DNA from: CAYPLH01 sp964411505
GTDB taxonomy: Bacteria; Bacillota; Clostridia; CAYPLH01; DUMO01
Assembly: GCA_964411505.1 (NCBI GenBank)
Contig: CAYPLH010000010.1
Location: 1 to 64,000 of the forward strand
Length of the DNA stretch: 64,000 bases
Direction: 5' to 3'
The notes under the pieces are model-generated. The model was not told the origin of the DNA, ran no database searches, and worked only from the letters and a program-made list of their open reading frames with translations. Every line of letters begins with the position of its first letter. Within the stretch, counting starts at the first letter, position 1. This document shows, piece by piece, positions 15,986 through 25,381 of this stretch. The translations under genes were made by a program, and so were the position numbers.

Positions 15986-18637
15986 TTAAATCCGATTAAG
16001 CGCTTCCTCTATTGCATCGAATAGTGCTTCTGCTGCACGCTGTCTAAAATCATCATCCAGCAGGTTACGAAGATCATTCTCATTAGTCATGAAAGCAATT
16101 TCAGCCAATACTGCAGGCATTGTTGTAGCTTCTATGACCACATAATTTTTATGCTTTATTTGCCTATCAGCTGTATTAAGGTATTGGACCAGCTTTTGCT
16201 GTACCAATCCAGCAAAAATCTGTCCATTTATGTTTCCGATAGTTGTACCCCCTTGAAAATAGAAGGCTTCGGTACCTCCATAGTTCTTATTGCTTGGATG
16301 AGCATTGTTATGAATACTCAAAAACAGCGTTCCGTTAAGCTTATTAGCAATGTATGCCCTTTCATAAAGACCTACAAAAGTGTCATCCTCCCTCATCATG
16401 TATGTGTTGATATTTTTCTTTTCAAGAAGTCTTTGCAGCCTTAAGGCAGTATCAAGATTGAAGTTTTTCTCATAAATATTTCCTGCTACAGCTCCCGGAT
16501 CTACTCCACCATGCCCTGGATCAATAATTACCAGCCTGTCATCCAATGAGTACGGGTTAATTATTGTGACAGCTGTATCACCAGTCTCTGATCTTCCCGA
16601 AACATTATAAACATAACCGGCATTTGCGTTAAATTTTACACAGGTCTCTTTTCGTGCAGTGTCATAGGATATCTCTATGGATTCTAGCATTCCATCGTTA
16701 ATCATCATTTTTCCTGTTCCAAAGATTGGCGAATCGGTTGCAAATGTAAGCATATATGAATTTCCATTAGGATCATAGCGGTCAGTGTAATACTTTATCT
16801 TTTCCTCTTGCCCTCCTGTAAGCTTGACCCCCGGTAATGTCAGATAAACTCTGTCATACACATTATGGTACTTAACACCTACAAATTGTGGTTTTACCAG
16901 TTCAATTGCAAGTTCACCGGTATTTTCAGTAATTTCATACCATGCCTGAGATTTCAGATCAATAACAACACGTACAACATTTTCTTTGTATTGTGCATAT
17001 CTTACTCCTTTTATAAGGTTACTGTTAACATTTAATACCTGCTGTAAACTTTCGGTACGCGTATTTGGGATATCAACTACAATTCTGTCCGGATCAGTAA
17101 GTCTGAATGCATTATACCCATAAAAATTCGGAAGCTTTACAGAAATTCTATCTCTCCCGCTGTTTAAGGAATGATCTATGCCCTCAAGGTTGTTATAATT
17201 TGCAGGTGGGGTTTTAGGCGAAGTATCTCCACGATCGACCAGCTCAGGTTCATACATTTCAATTAGTGAAGATTTAACAGCAGAATTATATGTAATGTTA
17301 TATAAAATCCTGCGTTTTGTATTAATTACAATAAAATACTCCTTTGTGTTGGTATTTTTAAAAATAATTATATTATCAACAAGAGGATCGTTTAACTCAA
17401 TAGTCTTATTTTCAATGATTGCAGCATCATCCGGAAACTTTAAAATTATTGTTTTACCTGTAGAATCCCGTAGTTCCTCATACTTTTTATTTCCATCCTC
17501 ATCAACCAGCTTTATGTTGGTCATTGTCAACAAAATCCTGTTCCCGCTCTTTTCATATGTACTGACACTTTCCAAAATGTGCTCATTTTGTTCCGGTGTC
17601 GGCGTTGGAGTCGGTATAGTTGTAGGTACCGGGGCTGTGGTGGGTGTAGCTGCTACTGTTGGCGTAGGCATAGGTGTCGGTGTCGGTTTTGCAGGCTCTT
17701 GCGTTTCCACTGGCATTACTGTAGGTGTAAGCACCGGGGTTGTGGTAGGTGTAGCCACCGTTGTTGGTGTAGGCTTTACTGTAGGTGTAGGCTTTGCAGG
17801 CTCCGGTGTAGACATCGGAGTGGGACTAGGAATTGCAGTAGGAGCAGGTACCTCGTCACCTAGCTTCGTTGTTGAAAATGAAACAACCAACCGCCCTTCA
17901 ACAGTATTTATACTATATTGGGGCTGACCTATGACATCAAACACAATTCTTGTTGTTGACTTGTCAAACTGCGCATACCTGACTGATTTTACAGGGTGTA
18001 TGTTAACAGGGATCTGTGCTGGGTCACCGATTAATACAGTATTCGGAATATCAACTACTACTCTGTCAGGCTCCTTTAAGATAAAAGTATTATATGTATT
18101 GCATCCGTCAAGTAAAAAGCTTATTTCAACTTTTTCAGTGGAAGAAACAAAACTGCTGCTTATCCCTGTCATTTTACAGCTAGTAAGTGTTATCAGCTTT
18201 TCATCAGAGTGCCATCCCACAATCATGTTCATTTGCTCCCCAACAAATCGAAGAGGTATCATAGTTTTGTCATTTACAATTCTTGCAGGTACGTCCATAT
18301 GCCTTTCTTTACCGTTAACAATTGCTTTTGTGTCATTTATTTTAAGAGTTATTTCAACCTTGTCTGCATTTATATGCACAATTCTATTAACTCCATCCCA
18401 GATGACTTCGGCTCCGAGCTTTTCAAATACGTCTCTTGCTGGCACAAGAGTCCTATTATCAACTATCAGGATGGTCATATCAGAAAACATAACGTCGCTA
18501 TTTATCTTTAAGGAAAATTTGTCCTGTTGGTATAAAATGCCATCATAAGAAAAGCTTACAGGTTGCGCAAAAGATACAGATGCAAAATATAAAATTGATA
18601 ATACAATAATAAGAAATAATGTCGTATTTTTTTTCAT
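15986..18637 (-). CDS. Multidomain N-acetylmuramoyl-L-alanine amidase
   Basis: 883 aa secreted wall hydrolase. A signal peptide (1-24) is followed by a copper-amine-oxidase-type N domain (about 35-150, with DNRTLVPARDVFEKLGAEV). An AMIN domain follows (about 155-265), then a Thr/Pro-rich linker (about 268-350), a beta-rich stretch and a second AMIN-like domain (to about 590). The C-terminal Amidase_3 catalytic domain starts near 702: IDPGHGGVDPGA with zinc His 709, Glu near 723 in YEKNFNLD, SIHNNAH with His 776, and AEIAFMTNENDL with the catalytic Glu near 846. It cleaves the MurNAc-L-Ala bond; AMIN domains usually target peptidoglycan or the envelope. Start ATG with GGAGAG. Its own terminator follows, so it is probably monocistronic. 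Confidence 0.9.
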   Translation of the reverse strand: MKKNTTLFLIIVLSILYFASVSFAQPVSFSYDGILYQQDKFSLKINSDVMFSDMTILIVDNRTLVPARDVFEKLGAEVIWDGVNRIVHINADKVEITLKINDTKAIVNGKERHMDVPARIVNDKTMIPLRFVGEQMNMIVGWHSDEKLITLTSCKMTGISSSFVSSTEKVEISFLLDGCNTYNTFILKEPDRVVVDIPNTVLIGDPAQIPVNIHPVKSVRYAQFDKSTTRIVFDVIGQPQYSINTVEGRLVVSFSTTKLGDEVPAPTAIPSPTPMSTPEPAKPTPTVKPTPTTVATPTTTPVLTPTVMPVETQEPAKPTPTPMPTPTVAATPTTAPVPTTIPTPTPTPEQNEHILESVSTYEKSGNRILLTMTNIKLVDEDGNKKYEELRDSTGKTIILKFPDDAAIIENKTIELNDPLVDNIIIFKNTNTKEYFIVINTKRRILYNITYNSAVKSSLIEMYEPELVDRGDTSPKTPPANYNNLEGIDHSLNSGRDRISVKLPNFYGYNAFRLTDPDRIVVDIPNTRTESLQQVLNVNSNLIKGVRYAQYKENVVRVVIDLKSQAWYEITENTGELAIELVKPQFVGVKYHNVYDRVYLTLPGVKLTGGQEEKIKYYTDRYDPNGNSYMLTFATDSPIFGTGKMMINDGMLESIEISYDTARKETCVKFNANAGYVYNVSGRSETGDTAVTIINPYSLDDRLVIIDPGHGGVDPGAVAGNIYEKNFNLDTALRLQRLLEKKNINTYMMREDDTFVGLYERAYIANKLNGTLFLSIHNNAHPSNKNYGGTEAFYFQGGTTIGNINGQIFAGLVQQKLVQYLNTADRQIKHKNYVVIEATTMPAVLAEIAFMTNENDLRNLLDDDFRQRAAEALFDAIEEALNRI

Positions 18638-18926
18638 TTAGTTGACTCTCCAGGTAATTTATCTTTAGTATAGTAAGAAACAGTGATGTCGGCTTTAGCT
18701 AAACATCATTTTGTTTCAAACAAAAGTATTGTAAAATTTTGTTGTCCTTCAACTAAGTATTTCGACAAAAAAAACAATATTCCTTTAGATTTCGATAAAA
18801 ATAAATGAATTTAAGATGAATGTAATTGAATTGTAATATGACTTTAACACAGAGAGTCACAAAATGTTGCTCCTAAAAAAAGTTGAGCTAACTTTATATA
18901 TAATTTGATAGTTGTTAATCACAATA

Positions 18927-19511
18927 TCACTTTACTTTTTTCTTCCTCATATTTGATTCATTAAAAGATATTATGCAACCGCAAAACTTCTGCCTGTAAA
19001 GCTGCATTTCTCTCGCCTCATTCTGCCCCTGTCTAAAACCTGGTCTAAAATCGTGGTAATAAAAGTTCACTCCATATTTTAATGCACTGCTTTCACCCAA
19101 TTTTTTTATTAAATCATGCTTCTGGTAAGGACTTATTAATAACGTTGTAGTGAAGGCATCAAATCCTTTTTGAGCAGCAAACCTTGCAGCTTTATCCATT
19201 CTTAAGCTATAGCACATGGTACACCTTTCAGCTTCCGACTTTGAGAACTTTTCCCACTCATCCTGTTTAAAATCATCCTCATAAAACACCTTAAGACCTT
19301 TTAACTCGGCATATATCTCAACCGTTTTCTTTCTTCTTTTAAACTCATCAATCGGATGAATATTAGGATTGTAAAAATAGCCCTGAAAGTCCAGACCTTC
19401 TTCCTGTAGAACATTTACAGGATATATTGAACATGGAGCACAACACATATGCAAAAGTAATTTCATTTTCTTTAAGGGTCGAAAACCCTTTACACCACCT
19501 TTTTTGTTCAT
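18927..19511 (-). CDS. queH: Epoxyqueuosine reductase QueH
   Basis: 194 aa, QueH (DUF208) family, which reduces epoxyqueuosine to queuosine in tRNA with an Fe-S cluster and a second metal. The conserved cysteines are all visible: CCAPCS (near 23-27), CTMCYS (near 96-100) and the C-terminal FCGCIIS. The YNPNIHPIDEFKRRK segment and the HDFRPGFRQGQ segment are also family hallmarks. The start at 19511 is 9 bp after ruvB; an internal ATG 15 codons on is possible but lacks a better SD. It is the last gene of ruvC-ruvA-ruvB-queH. Confidence 0.9.
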   Translation of the reverse strand: MNKKGGVKGFRPLKKMKLLLHMCCAPCSIYPVNVLQEEGLDFQGYFYNPNIHPIDEFKRRKKTVEIYAELKGLKVFYEDDFKQDEWEKFSKSEAERCTMCYSLRMDKAARFAAQKGFDAFTTTLLISPYQKHDLIKKLGESSALKYGVNFYYHDFRPGFRQGQNEAREMQLYRQKFCGCIISFNESNMRKKKVK

Positions 19512-19520
19512 AAAAACTCT

Positions 19521-20528
19521 TTACCCAATTCTTTCTTCATACTTTAGTCCAAAATGTTCAAAAGCCCTTCTTGTAGCCATTCTGCCTCTTGGTGTCTTGT
19601 TTATGAAACCCATCTGTAAAAAATATGGCTCATAAACATCTTCGATAGTATCAGCTTCCTCGTTTATAGCCGCAGCAACAGTGTCCAGCCCAACAGGTCC
19701 CCCATCGAACTTTTCGATAATACATAATAATAGGTTCCTATCCACTCTGTCAAGTCCTAAAGCATCTATCTCCAGCGCATCTAGGGCCATCTTTGCAACC
19801 TCTAAGGTAATATGACCCTCAGCTTTAACCTGTGCAAAATCTCTGACTCTCTTTAAAAGTCTGTTTGCAATTCTAGGCGTCCCCCTTGAGCGCATAGCAA
19901 TTTCAGTACAGCCCTTATCGTCAATTCCGATATTCAAAATGCCAGCAGAACGGTTTACTATTTGCTTAAGCTCCGCTACTGAATACATTTCAAGCTTGCT
20001 AATTACTCCAAAACGGTCCCTTAGCGGTGCAGTTAAAAGACCAGCTCTTGTAGTTGCACCAATAAGCGTAAAATGCGGAAGGTCAAGCCTTATAGATCTT
20101 GCACTAGGTCCTTTTCCAATAATTATATCCAGTGCATAATCTTCCATAGCTGGATATAAAATCTCCTCCACACTCCTGTTTAAACGGTGAATCTCATCAA
20201 TAAATAATACATCATTCTGCCCAAGATTGGTCAAAATAGCAGCAAGATCTCCCGCTCTTTCGATCGCTGGCCCCGATGTGATTCTAATCCCAGCCCCTAG
20301 CTCATTGGCAATTATATTTGCAAGACACGTCTTACCAAGACCCGGAGGTCCATACAAAAGAACATGATCCAAAGCTTCATTCCTTCTTTTAGTTGCCTCA
20401 ATAAAAATTTTCAGATTTTCCTTTGCCTTCACCTGCCCAATATATTCGTATAATCTCTTTGGTCGAAGGCTTATTTCATCCATATCTTCATCTGTTGTTC
20501 CTGGTTCGGTTAACCTTTCCTCAACCAT
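19521..20528 (-). CDS. ruvB: Holliday junction branch migration ATPase RuvB
   Basis: 335 aa. RuvB is the hexameric AAA+ motor that, with RuvA, drives branch migration of Holliday junctions. Walker A GPPGLGKT (about 60-67), Walker B DEIHRLN, sensor GATTRAGLL and the C-terminal winged helix ending FINKTPRGRMATRRAFEHFG are all present. Start ATG with GGAGG 7 nt upstream. It follows ruvA after a 107-bp gap that contains a perfect 24-bp direct repeat. Confidence 0.97.
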   Translation of the reverse strand: MVEERLTEPGTTDEDMDEISLRPKRLYEYIGQVKAKENLKIFIEATKRRNEALDHVLLYGPPGLGKTCLANIIANELGAGIRITSGPAIERAGDLAAILTNLGQNDVLFIDEIHRLNRSVEEILYPAMEDYALDIIIGKGPSARSIRLDLPHFTLIGATTRAGLLTAPLRDRFGVISKLEMYSVAELKQIVNRSAGILNIGIDDKGCTEIAMRSRGTPRIANRLLKRVRDFAQVKAEGHITLEVAKMALDALEIDALGLDRVDRNLLLCIIEKFDGGPVGLDTVAAAINEEADTIEDVYEPYFLQMGFINKTPRGRMATRRAFEHFGLKYEERIG

Positions 20529-20543
20529 AATCCAACCTCCAAA

Positions 20544-20593
20544 TTCCGTTCCTTTTTATAGTTTTAAATTTCCGTTCCTTTTTATAGTTTTAA
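20544..20593. repeat. Perfect 24-bp direct repeat between ruvA and ruvB
   Basis: A 24-bp unit beginning TTCCGTTCC and ending TAGTTTTAA occurs at 20544-20567 and 20570-20593, period 26 bp, with a partial third unit near 20600. It lies in the ruvA-ruvB spacer upstream of the ruvB SD. Confidence 0.75.
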
Positions 20594-20635
20594 GTTTTGG
20601 TTTCCTTTTTATGCTTTACACTATCTCCAAGTTGA

Positions 20636-21235
20636 CTATTTGGATAGGAGTTTTAATGCTTTTTTAATAATAGTCTCCATGTCCATATCCTCTGTGAATA
20701 CTGAGGATACTGCCCTGCGCGCTTCAAACGAAGTATATCCGAGCACCATAAGTGCACTAATGGCTTCTTCTTTCCCTGATTCGTTACCATTTTCGGAAGC
20801 AGCTTCTACTAGGGAGGCATCCACAAGTTGCTCCTTTTTTATCTTGTCTTTAAGTTCAAGAATAACCCTCTGAGCTGTTTTTTTTCCAACACCTTGAGCT
20901 TTCATCAAAGCATGTGTATCATCTGTAATTACTGCCAGTGCAAAGCTTGAAGGGGATACTGTTGACAAAAGTGATAACGCTGCTTTTGGACCGATTCCCG
21001 ATACTGAAATAAGCAATTCAAACGTACTCTTCTCTTCCTGGGTTATAAAGCCATAGAGGTTCAAAGCATCCTCACGGACATATAAATATGTGTAAACTCT
21101 CACTACATCCCCTTTTTGACCTATTTTTTCCACTGTAGGTAATGGGGTTTGAATCTTGTAACCTATACCTTTTGCCTCTACCACTACAAAGTCAGTACCT
21201 TTGAAATCCAAAACACCTTTCACGTATGCTATCAT
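20636..21235 (-). CDS. ruvA: Holliday junction DNA-binding protein RuvA
   Basis: 199 aa. RuvA tetramers bind the four-way junction and load RuvB. The N-terminal OB fold (MIAYVKGVLDFKGTDFVVVE), two helix-hairpin-helix segments (LLISVSGIGPKAALSLLS and LMKAQGVGKKTAQRVILELK) and the C-terminal UBA-like domain III (EEAISALMVLGYTSFEARRAV) are in the expected order and length. It follows ruvC by 16 bp, with GGGG before the ATG. Confidence 0.96.
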   Translation of the reverse strand: MIAYVKGVLDFKGTDFVVVEAKGIGYKIQTPLPTVEKIGQKGDVVRVYTYLYVREDALNLYGFITQEEKSTFELLISVSGIGPKAALSLLSTVSPSSFALAVITDDTHALMKAQGVGKKTAQRVILELKDKIKKEQLVDASLVEAASENGNESGKEEAISALMVLGYTSFEARRAVSSVFTEDMDMETIIKKALKLLSK

Positions 21236-21251
21236 TTTTTAAATTGTCCCC

Positions 21252-21746
21252 CTATATTTTCTCCCTTATCTTATAAACCTTATATGAATGAGCATGGCAA
21301 ATGGCAGCAGCCAATGCGTCTGCTACATCATCAGGTTTAGGAATTTCATTAAGATTTAATATTATTTTTACCATTTGCTGCACTTGCGCCTTTTGCGCCC
21401 TGCCATATCCTACAACTGCTTGTTTTATCTGAAGTGGAGTATATTCGAAAACTTCAACACCACATCTAGCTGCAGATAAAAGAGCAACCCCCCTGCCATG
21501 ACCAACGCTTAAAGCAGTTTTAACATTTTTGTTAAAAAACAGCTCCTCTACTGAAACAGTATCAGGCTTGTACATCATTATAATCTGCTCAAGCTCAACA
21601 TTAAGCTTATAAAGCCTTTCACATAGCGCTATGCCAGCCTTTGTTGTAATTGCTCCATAATCAATTACCGAAAATTTGTTCTCTTTGTGTTCAATTATAC
21701 CATACCCCGTTGTTGCAAATCCAGGATCAATTCCCATTATAATCAT
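21252..21746 (-). CDS. ruvC: Holliday junction resolvase RuvC
   Basis: 164 aa endonuclease that resolves Holliday junctions by paired nicks. The RNase H-like core shows the first catalytic Asp in MGIDPGFATTGYG, the Glu in TVSVEELFFNKNV, and the C-terminal acidic cluster in KPDDVADALAAAICH. Start ATG at 21746 has AGGAG 8 nt upstream; a second in-frame ATG (codon 4) is possible. First gene of the ruvCAB-queH set. Confidence 0.96.
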   Translation of the reverse strand: MIIMGIDPGFATTGYGIIEHKENKFSVIDYGAITTKAGIALCERLYKLNVELEQIIMMYKPDTVSVEELFFNKNVKTALSVGHGRGVALLSAARCGVEVFEYTPLQIKQAVVGYGRAQKAQVQQMVKIILNLNEIPKPDDVADALAAAICHAHSYKVYKIREKI

Positions 21747-21762
21747 TATCTAAACTCCTGTG

Positions 21763-21868
21763 ATTACTGTTCACATACTATAGTATTGCGAACGATATCT
21801 CTAATACTGCAATACAGCTGTATTACAGATTATTGTTCACTTAATTAATTCAGCTGTGAACTGTAACT
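21763..21868. repeat. Dispersed repeat of the GTTCAC...GTGAAC family, copy near 21833
   Basis: The outer arms GTGATTACTGTTCAC (starting about 21763) and GTGAACTGTAACTA are roughly inverted. Inside are AATACAGCTGTATT and TTGTTCACTTAATTAATT (21833-21850), the latter identical to 7079-7096. It lies in the divergent region between ruvC and argG and looks like a small non-coding palindromic element of about 105 bp. Confidence 0.6.
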
Positions 21869-21906
21869 ATCATTATTTCATAAGCAAATATCAATAAAAT
21901 ATATCC

Positions 21907-21940
21907 TTGCATAATTATACATTCTAATGTATAATAGCAA
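21907..21940 (+). promoter_or_regulatory. argG promoter overlapped by a palindromic ArgR-type operator
   Basis: TTGCAT (21907-21912), 17 bp, TATAAT (21930-21935) is a good sigma-A promoter. The same bases form an inverted repeat, TTGCATAATTATACATT (21907-21923) against AATGTATAATAGCAA (21926-21940), rich in the TGxATAATTATxCA pattern of arginine (ARG) boxes. Position and palindrome suggest repression by ArgR when arginine is plentiful. ArgR itself is not in the window. Confidence 0.65.
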
Positions 21941-22064
21941 AAAGCTTTTAGCGGATATTATATTCGTTAAGTCTTTACTAAATAATAAACCTGATAAAAA
22001 CTCGATACTGGAACCAATTACAATTCCTTTATCGATATTCTAACATATTTAAGGAGGTTTTTAT

Positions 22065-23276
22065 ATGTCGCAGAAGGAAAAAGTTGTCCTTGCATATTCG
22101 GGTGGGCTTGATACATCAATAATCATTCCATGGCTTAAAGAAAATTACAATTATGATGTTATTGCAATGGCAGCCGATGTAGGTCAAGGAGAAGAGCTTG
22201 CGCCTCTTACCGAAAAAGCAATTAAAACAGGGGCAAGCAAAGTATATATTGAAGATATTAATGAAGAATTTGTTACAGATTATGTTTTCCCTACTTTAAA
22301 GGCAGGAGCAGTGTATGAAGGAAAATATCTTTTAGGAACATCTTTTGCAAGACCTATTATTGCAAAAAGAATGGTTGAAATTGCTGAAAGAGAAGGTGCA
22401 ACAGCAATTGCTCATGGCTGCACCGGTAAAGGTAATGATCAGGTAAGGTTTGAGCTTACTGTTAAAGCATTAGCTCCACATCTTAAGATAATCGCTCCAT
22501 GGCGTGAATGGTCCATTCGCTCAAGAGATGACGCAATTGACTACGCAAAGGAAAGAAGCATTCCTATACCTGTATCTAAGAAAGATAACTACAGTATGGA
22601 TAGAAATCTATGGCACTTAAGCCATGAAGGCTCAGATCTAGAAGATCCATGGAATGAACCACAATATGACAAGCTACTTAAAATTATTACCCCACCAGAA
22701 AAAGCCCCAGATAAGCCAGAATATGTAGAGCTTGATTTTGAAGAAGGAATCCCTACAAAAATTAATGGCAAAGCTTACAGCCCAGTAGCGTTAATTGAAA
22801 AGTTAAATGAGCTTGGCGCAAAAAATGGTATTGGCATTAGCGATATGGTTGAGAACCGACTAGTGGGTATGAAATCAAGAGGTGTATATGAAACACCAGG
22901 CGGAACCATTCTTTACTATGCTCACAGAGAACTCGAGCTTTTGTGTCTTGATAGGGACACCTTACATTATAAAGATTTAGTTGCTCAAAAATTTGCTGAA
23001 CTAGTATATTATGGTCAATGGTTTACACCACTTAGAGAAGCACTGTCCTCTTTTGTGGATACAACCCAAAAGACTGTTACGGGTAAAGTACGTGTTAAGC
23101 TTTATAAGGGCAATGTAATGAGCGCAGGTGCAAAGTCAAAATTTTCTCTGTATGATGAAGCATTGTCCACATTTGGGGAAGATGATGTATATAATCAAAA
23201 AGATTCTGAAGGCTTTATAAATTTATTTGGTTTACCCATTAAAGTTAGGGCGATGATGATGAAAAAACAAAATTAA
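22065..23276 (+). CDS. argG: Argininosuccinate synthase
   Basis: 403 aa. It condenses citrulline and aspartate with ATP to argininosuccinate, the penultimate step of arginine synthesis. The ATP pyrophosphatase P-loop AYSGGLDTS is at 10-18, and the specific segments GCTGKGNDQVRFE and KDNYSMDRNLWHLSHEG are intact. Length is typical. AAGGAGG lies before the ATG. It heads an argGH operon under the promoter/operator at 21907-21940. Confidence 0.97.
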   Translation: MSQKEKVVLAYSGGLDTSIIIPWLKENYNYDVIAMAADVGQGEELAPLTEKAIKTGASKVYIEDINEEFVTDYVFPTLKAGAVYEGKYLLGTSFARPIIAKRMVEIAEREGATAIAHGCTGKGNDQVRFELTVKALAPHLKIIAPWREWSIRSRDDAIDYAKERSIPIPVSKKDNYSMDRNLWHLSHEGSDLEDPWNEPQYDKLLKIITPPEKAPDKPEYVELDFEEGIPTKINGKAYSPVALIEKLNELGAKNGIGISDMVENRLVGMKSRGVYETPGGTILYYAHRELELLCLDRDTLHYKDLVAQKFAELVYYGQWFTPLREALSSFVDTTQKTVTGKVRVKLYKGNVMSAGAKSKFSLYDEALSTFGEDDVYNQKDSEGFINLFGLPIKVRAMMMKKQN

Positions 23277-23371
23277 TCTAAATATGTTTTTGATTATTCA
23301 TGAAATAGTAAGCTGGAATATGCTTTTTGGGAATTAGTTATTCTATAGTATTTAGTCAAAGGATGGTTGCT

Positions 23372-24751
23372 ATGAAGTTATGGGGCGGTAGGTTTGAAAA
23401 GAGTACTGACAAATCTGTTGATGACTTTAATTCATCTATCAGGTTTGATAAAAGATTGTATAAGCAAGACATACAAGGAAGCATTGCCCATGTCGTAATG
23501 CTTGGAGAGAACAGGATAATCGACAAGGATGATGCATTGCTTATTCAAGACACTCTTTTGGAAATTCAACAGGATATTGAAGATGGAAAAGTAGAATTTG
23601 AGATTGATGCCGAAGATATTCATATGAATATTGAAAAGATATTAATATCAAGAATTGGAGAAGCAGGTAAAAAGCTCCACACCGGAAGAAGTAGAAATGA
23701 CCAGGTTGCTCTTGATCTACGCATGTATGTTAAGGAAGAAATAGTCAATATAAAAAAGATGCTACTGGGTCTTATGAATGCTCTGCTTGATTTGTCCGAA
23801 AATCATCTTGATACAATAATGCCCGGGTATACTCATCTTCAAAGAGCACAACCTATAACGCTTTCTCATCACTTGATGGCATATTTTCAAATGCTTGCTC
23901 GTGACGTAGAAAGGCTTGACGACTGCTATGAGAGAACAAACATAATGCCGCTTGGCTCAGGAGCGCTTGCCGCAACAACATATCCCCTTGATCGGTATAG
24001 CGTTGCTCATTCCCTTGGCTTTGGCCAAATAACCCAAAATAGTATTGATGGTGTAAGCGACAGGGATTTTGTCATAGAGCTTGCATCATGTCTTTCAATT
24101 TTAATGATGCATCTTAGTAGATTCAGCGAAGAAATAATTTTTTGGTGCACAAGCGAATTTAATTTTGTTGAACTAGATGATGGTTACAGCACAGGCAGCA
24201 GCATTATGCCACAGAAAAAAAATCCTGATGTTGCCGAGCTTGTAAGGGGTAAGACCGGAAGAGTTTATGGCAGTCTTATAACTCTGCTTACAGTTATGAA
24301 AGGTATTCCACTTGCTTATAATAAAGACATGCAGGAGGATAAGGAAGCAATTTTTGATGCAATAGATACTGTAAAGATGTGCCTTCCAGTTTTTACAGGC
24401 ATGTTAAACACCGCAAAATTCAAAAGAGATACCATGTATAAGGCAGCATCCGGTGGATTTACCAATGCAACCGACATGGCTGACTACCTTGTCAAAAAAG
24501 CTATTCCTTTTAGAACAGCACATGAAATCACTGGTAAAATGGTAAGTTTCTGCACTCAAAACTCAAAAACTCTTGATCAGCTTACATTAAGCGAGTTTCG
24601 CAGTTTTTCTGAAGCAATCGAACAGGATGTATATTCTGCTATAAGTCTTGAAAAGTGTATTTCAGAAAGAAAAATACTAGGTGGTCCAGCAACAAAAACA
24701 GTGATGGACTCAATTAAAAAAGGACGGACATTAATAAAAACCCGAATATAA
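23372..24751 (+). CDS. argH: Argininosuccinate lyase
   Basis: 459 aa from the ATG at 23372, preceded by AAAGGA, giving the family start MKLWGGRFEK; the frame is open upstream to 23327. It splits argininosuccinate to arginine and fumarate. Signature GSSIMPQKKNPD (catalytic Ser loop), HTGRSRNDQVALDLR and TMPGYTHLQRAQP-type segments are present. It is 95 bp after argG. Its last codons are part of the terminator stem. Confidence 0.96.
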   Translation: MKLWGGRFEKSTDKSVDDFNSSIRFDKRLYKQDIQGSIAHVVMLGENRIIDKDDALLIQDTLLEIQQDIEDGKVEFEIDAEDIHMNIEKILISRIGEAGKKLHTGRSRNDQVALDLRMYVKEEIVNIKKMLLGLMNALLDLSENHLDTIMPGYTHLQRAQPITLSHHLMAYFQMLARDVERLDDCYERTNIMPLGSGALAATTYPLDRYSVAHSLGFGQITQNSIDGVSDRDFVIELASCLSILMMHLSRFSEEIIFWCTSEFNFVELDDGYSTGSSIMPQKKNPDVAELVRGKTGRVYGSLITLLTVMKGIPLAYNKDMQEDKEAIFDAIDTVKMCLPVFTGMLNTAKFKRDTMYKAASGGFTNATDMADYLVKKAIPFRTAHEITGKMVSFCTQNSKTLDQLTLSEFRSFSEAIEQDVYSAISLEKCISERKILGGPATKTVMDSIKKGRTLIKTRI

Positions 24752-24763
24752 ATTCGGGTTTTT
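24736..24763 (+). terminator. Terminator of argGH
   Basis: AAAAACCCGAAT and ATTCGGGTTTTT form a strong stem with a T tract. The argH stop codon lies in the loop. Confidence 0.85.
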
Positions 24764-24798
24764 ATTGCAAAAATATGATTGGTAATCATTATCTGAAA

Positions 24799-25104
24799 CT
24801 AATGCGGCTTCACCTTTTTAGCCATAGCTTTTCCAAGACTGTACCAGGAATCTCTTAGCTTAAACCTTATATCCTCATCCAGTGTTCGTTCAATAATATC
24901 ATTCAATTTTCTTCTCATTTCAATATACTCAAGTATATCAAACTCTTCTTTTTTCAAAAGCTCATCCATTTCTGCAAGCCAGTTATTAATGTGTTCGGAC
25001 CCTAAATAATCCTCTGGTATCTTTCTTTTCAAATGAGAAATAACAAGTTTTATTGCTTTTCTCCTGACATCAGCGTCAGTCAGTATTTTTTTTGCCCTTG
25101 CCAT
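24799..25104 (-). CDS. Uncharacterised small helical protein
   Basis: 101 aa from an ATG at 25104 with AGGAG 8 nt upstream. The sequence is charged and predicted all-helical (TDADVRRKAIKLVISHLKRK, then MDELLKKEEFDILEYIEMRRKLNDIIERTL), with no signal peptide, membrane segment or metal motif. I do not recognise a family. It stands alone, converging on argH, 35 bp after the argGH terminator. Confidence 0.65.
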   Translation of the reverse strand: MARAKKILTDADVRRKAIKLVISHLKRKIPEDYLGSEHINNWLAEMDELLKKEEFDILEYIEMRRKLNDIIERTLDEDIRFKLRDSWYSLGKAMAKKVKPH

Positions 25105-25381
25105 AATTAACACTCCTAACAGAAAAATATAATAATAGCTAAATACATAGCATATAAAAATCCTCTATCACCTATTTTAAGGCGAGGTGAGGCATCCTTT
25201 TAGCCTATAATTAACGTAATATAGACTCTTTATCATTTTAAGTAAAAAACACTTTAGAATAGTTTAGAATTCATCTTAAACACATTGTAACATATATTTA
25301 AAAATATTTCTATACAATAAATTGATTATTCCCCAAAAAGCAAGTTAAACGCTACTATTCATAGGTAGCTGAAGAGATATT

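Noticed and set aside
17295..17927. 210-codon plus-strand frame opposite the amidase
   Set aside because: It is the complement of the Thr/Pro-rich linker (giving Val/Gly repeats); the minus-strand protein has clear domains on both sides.
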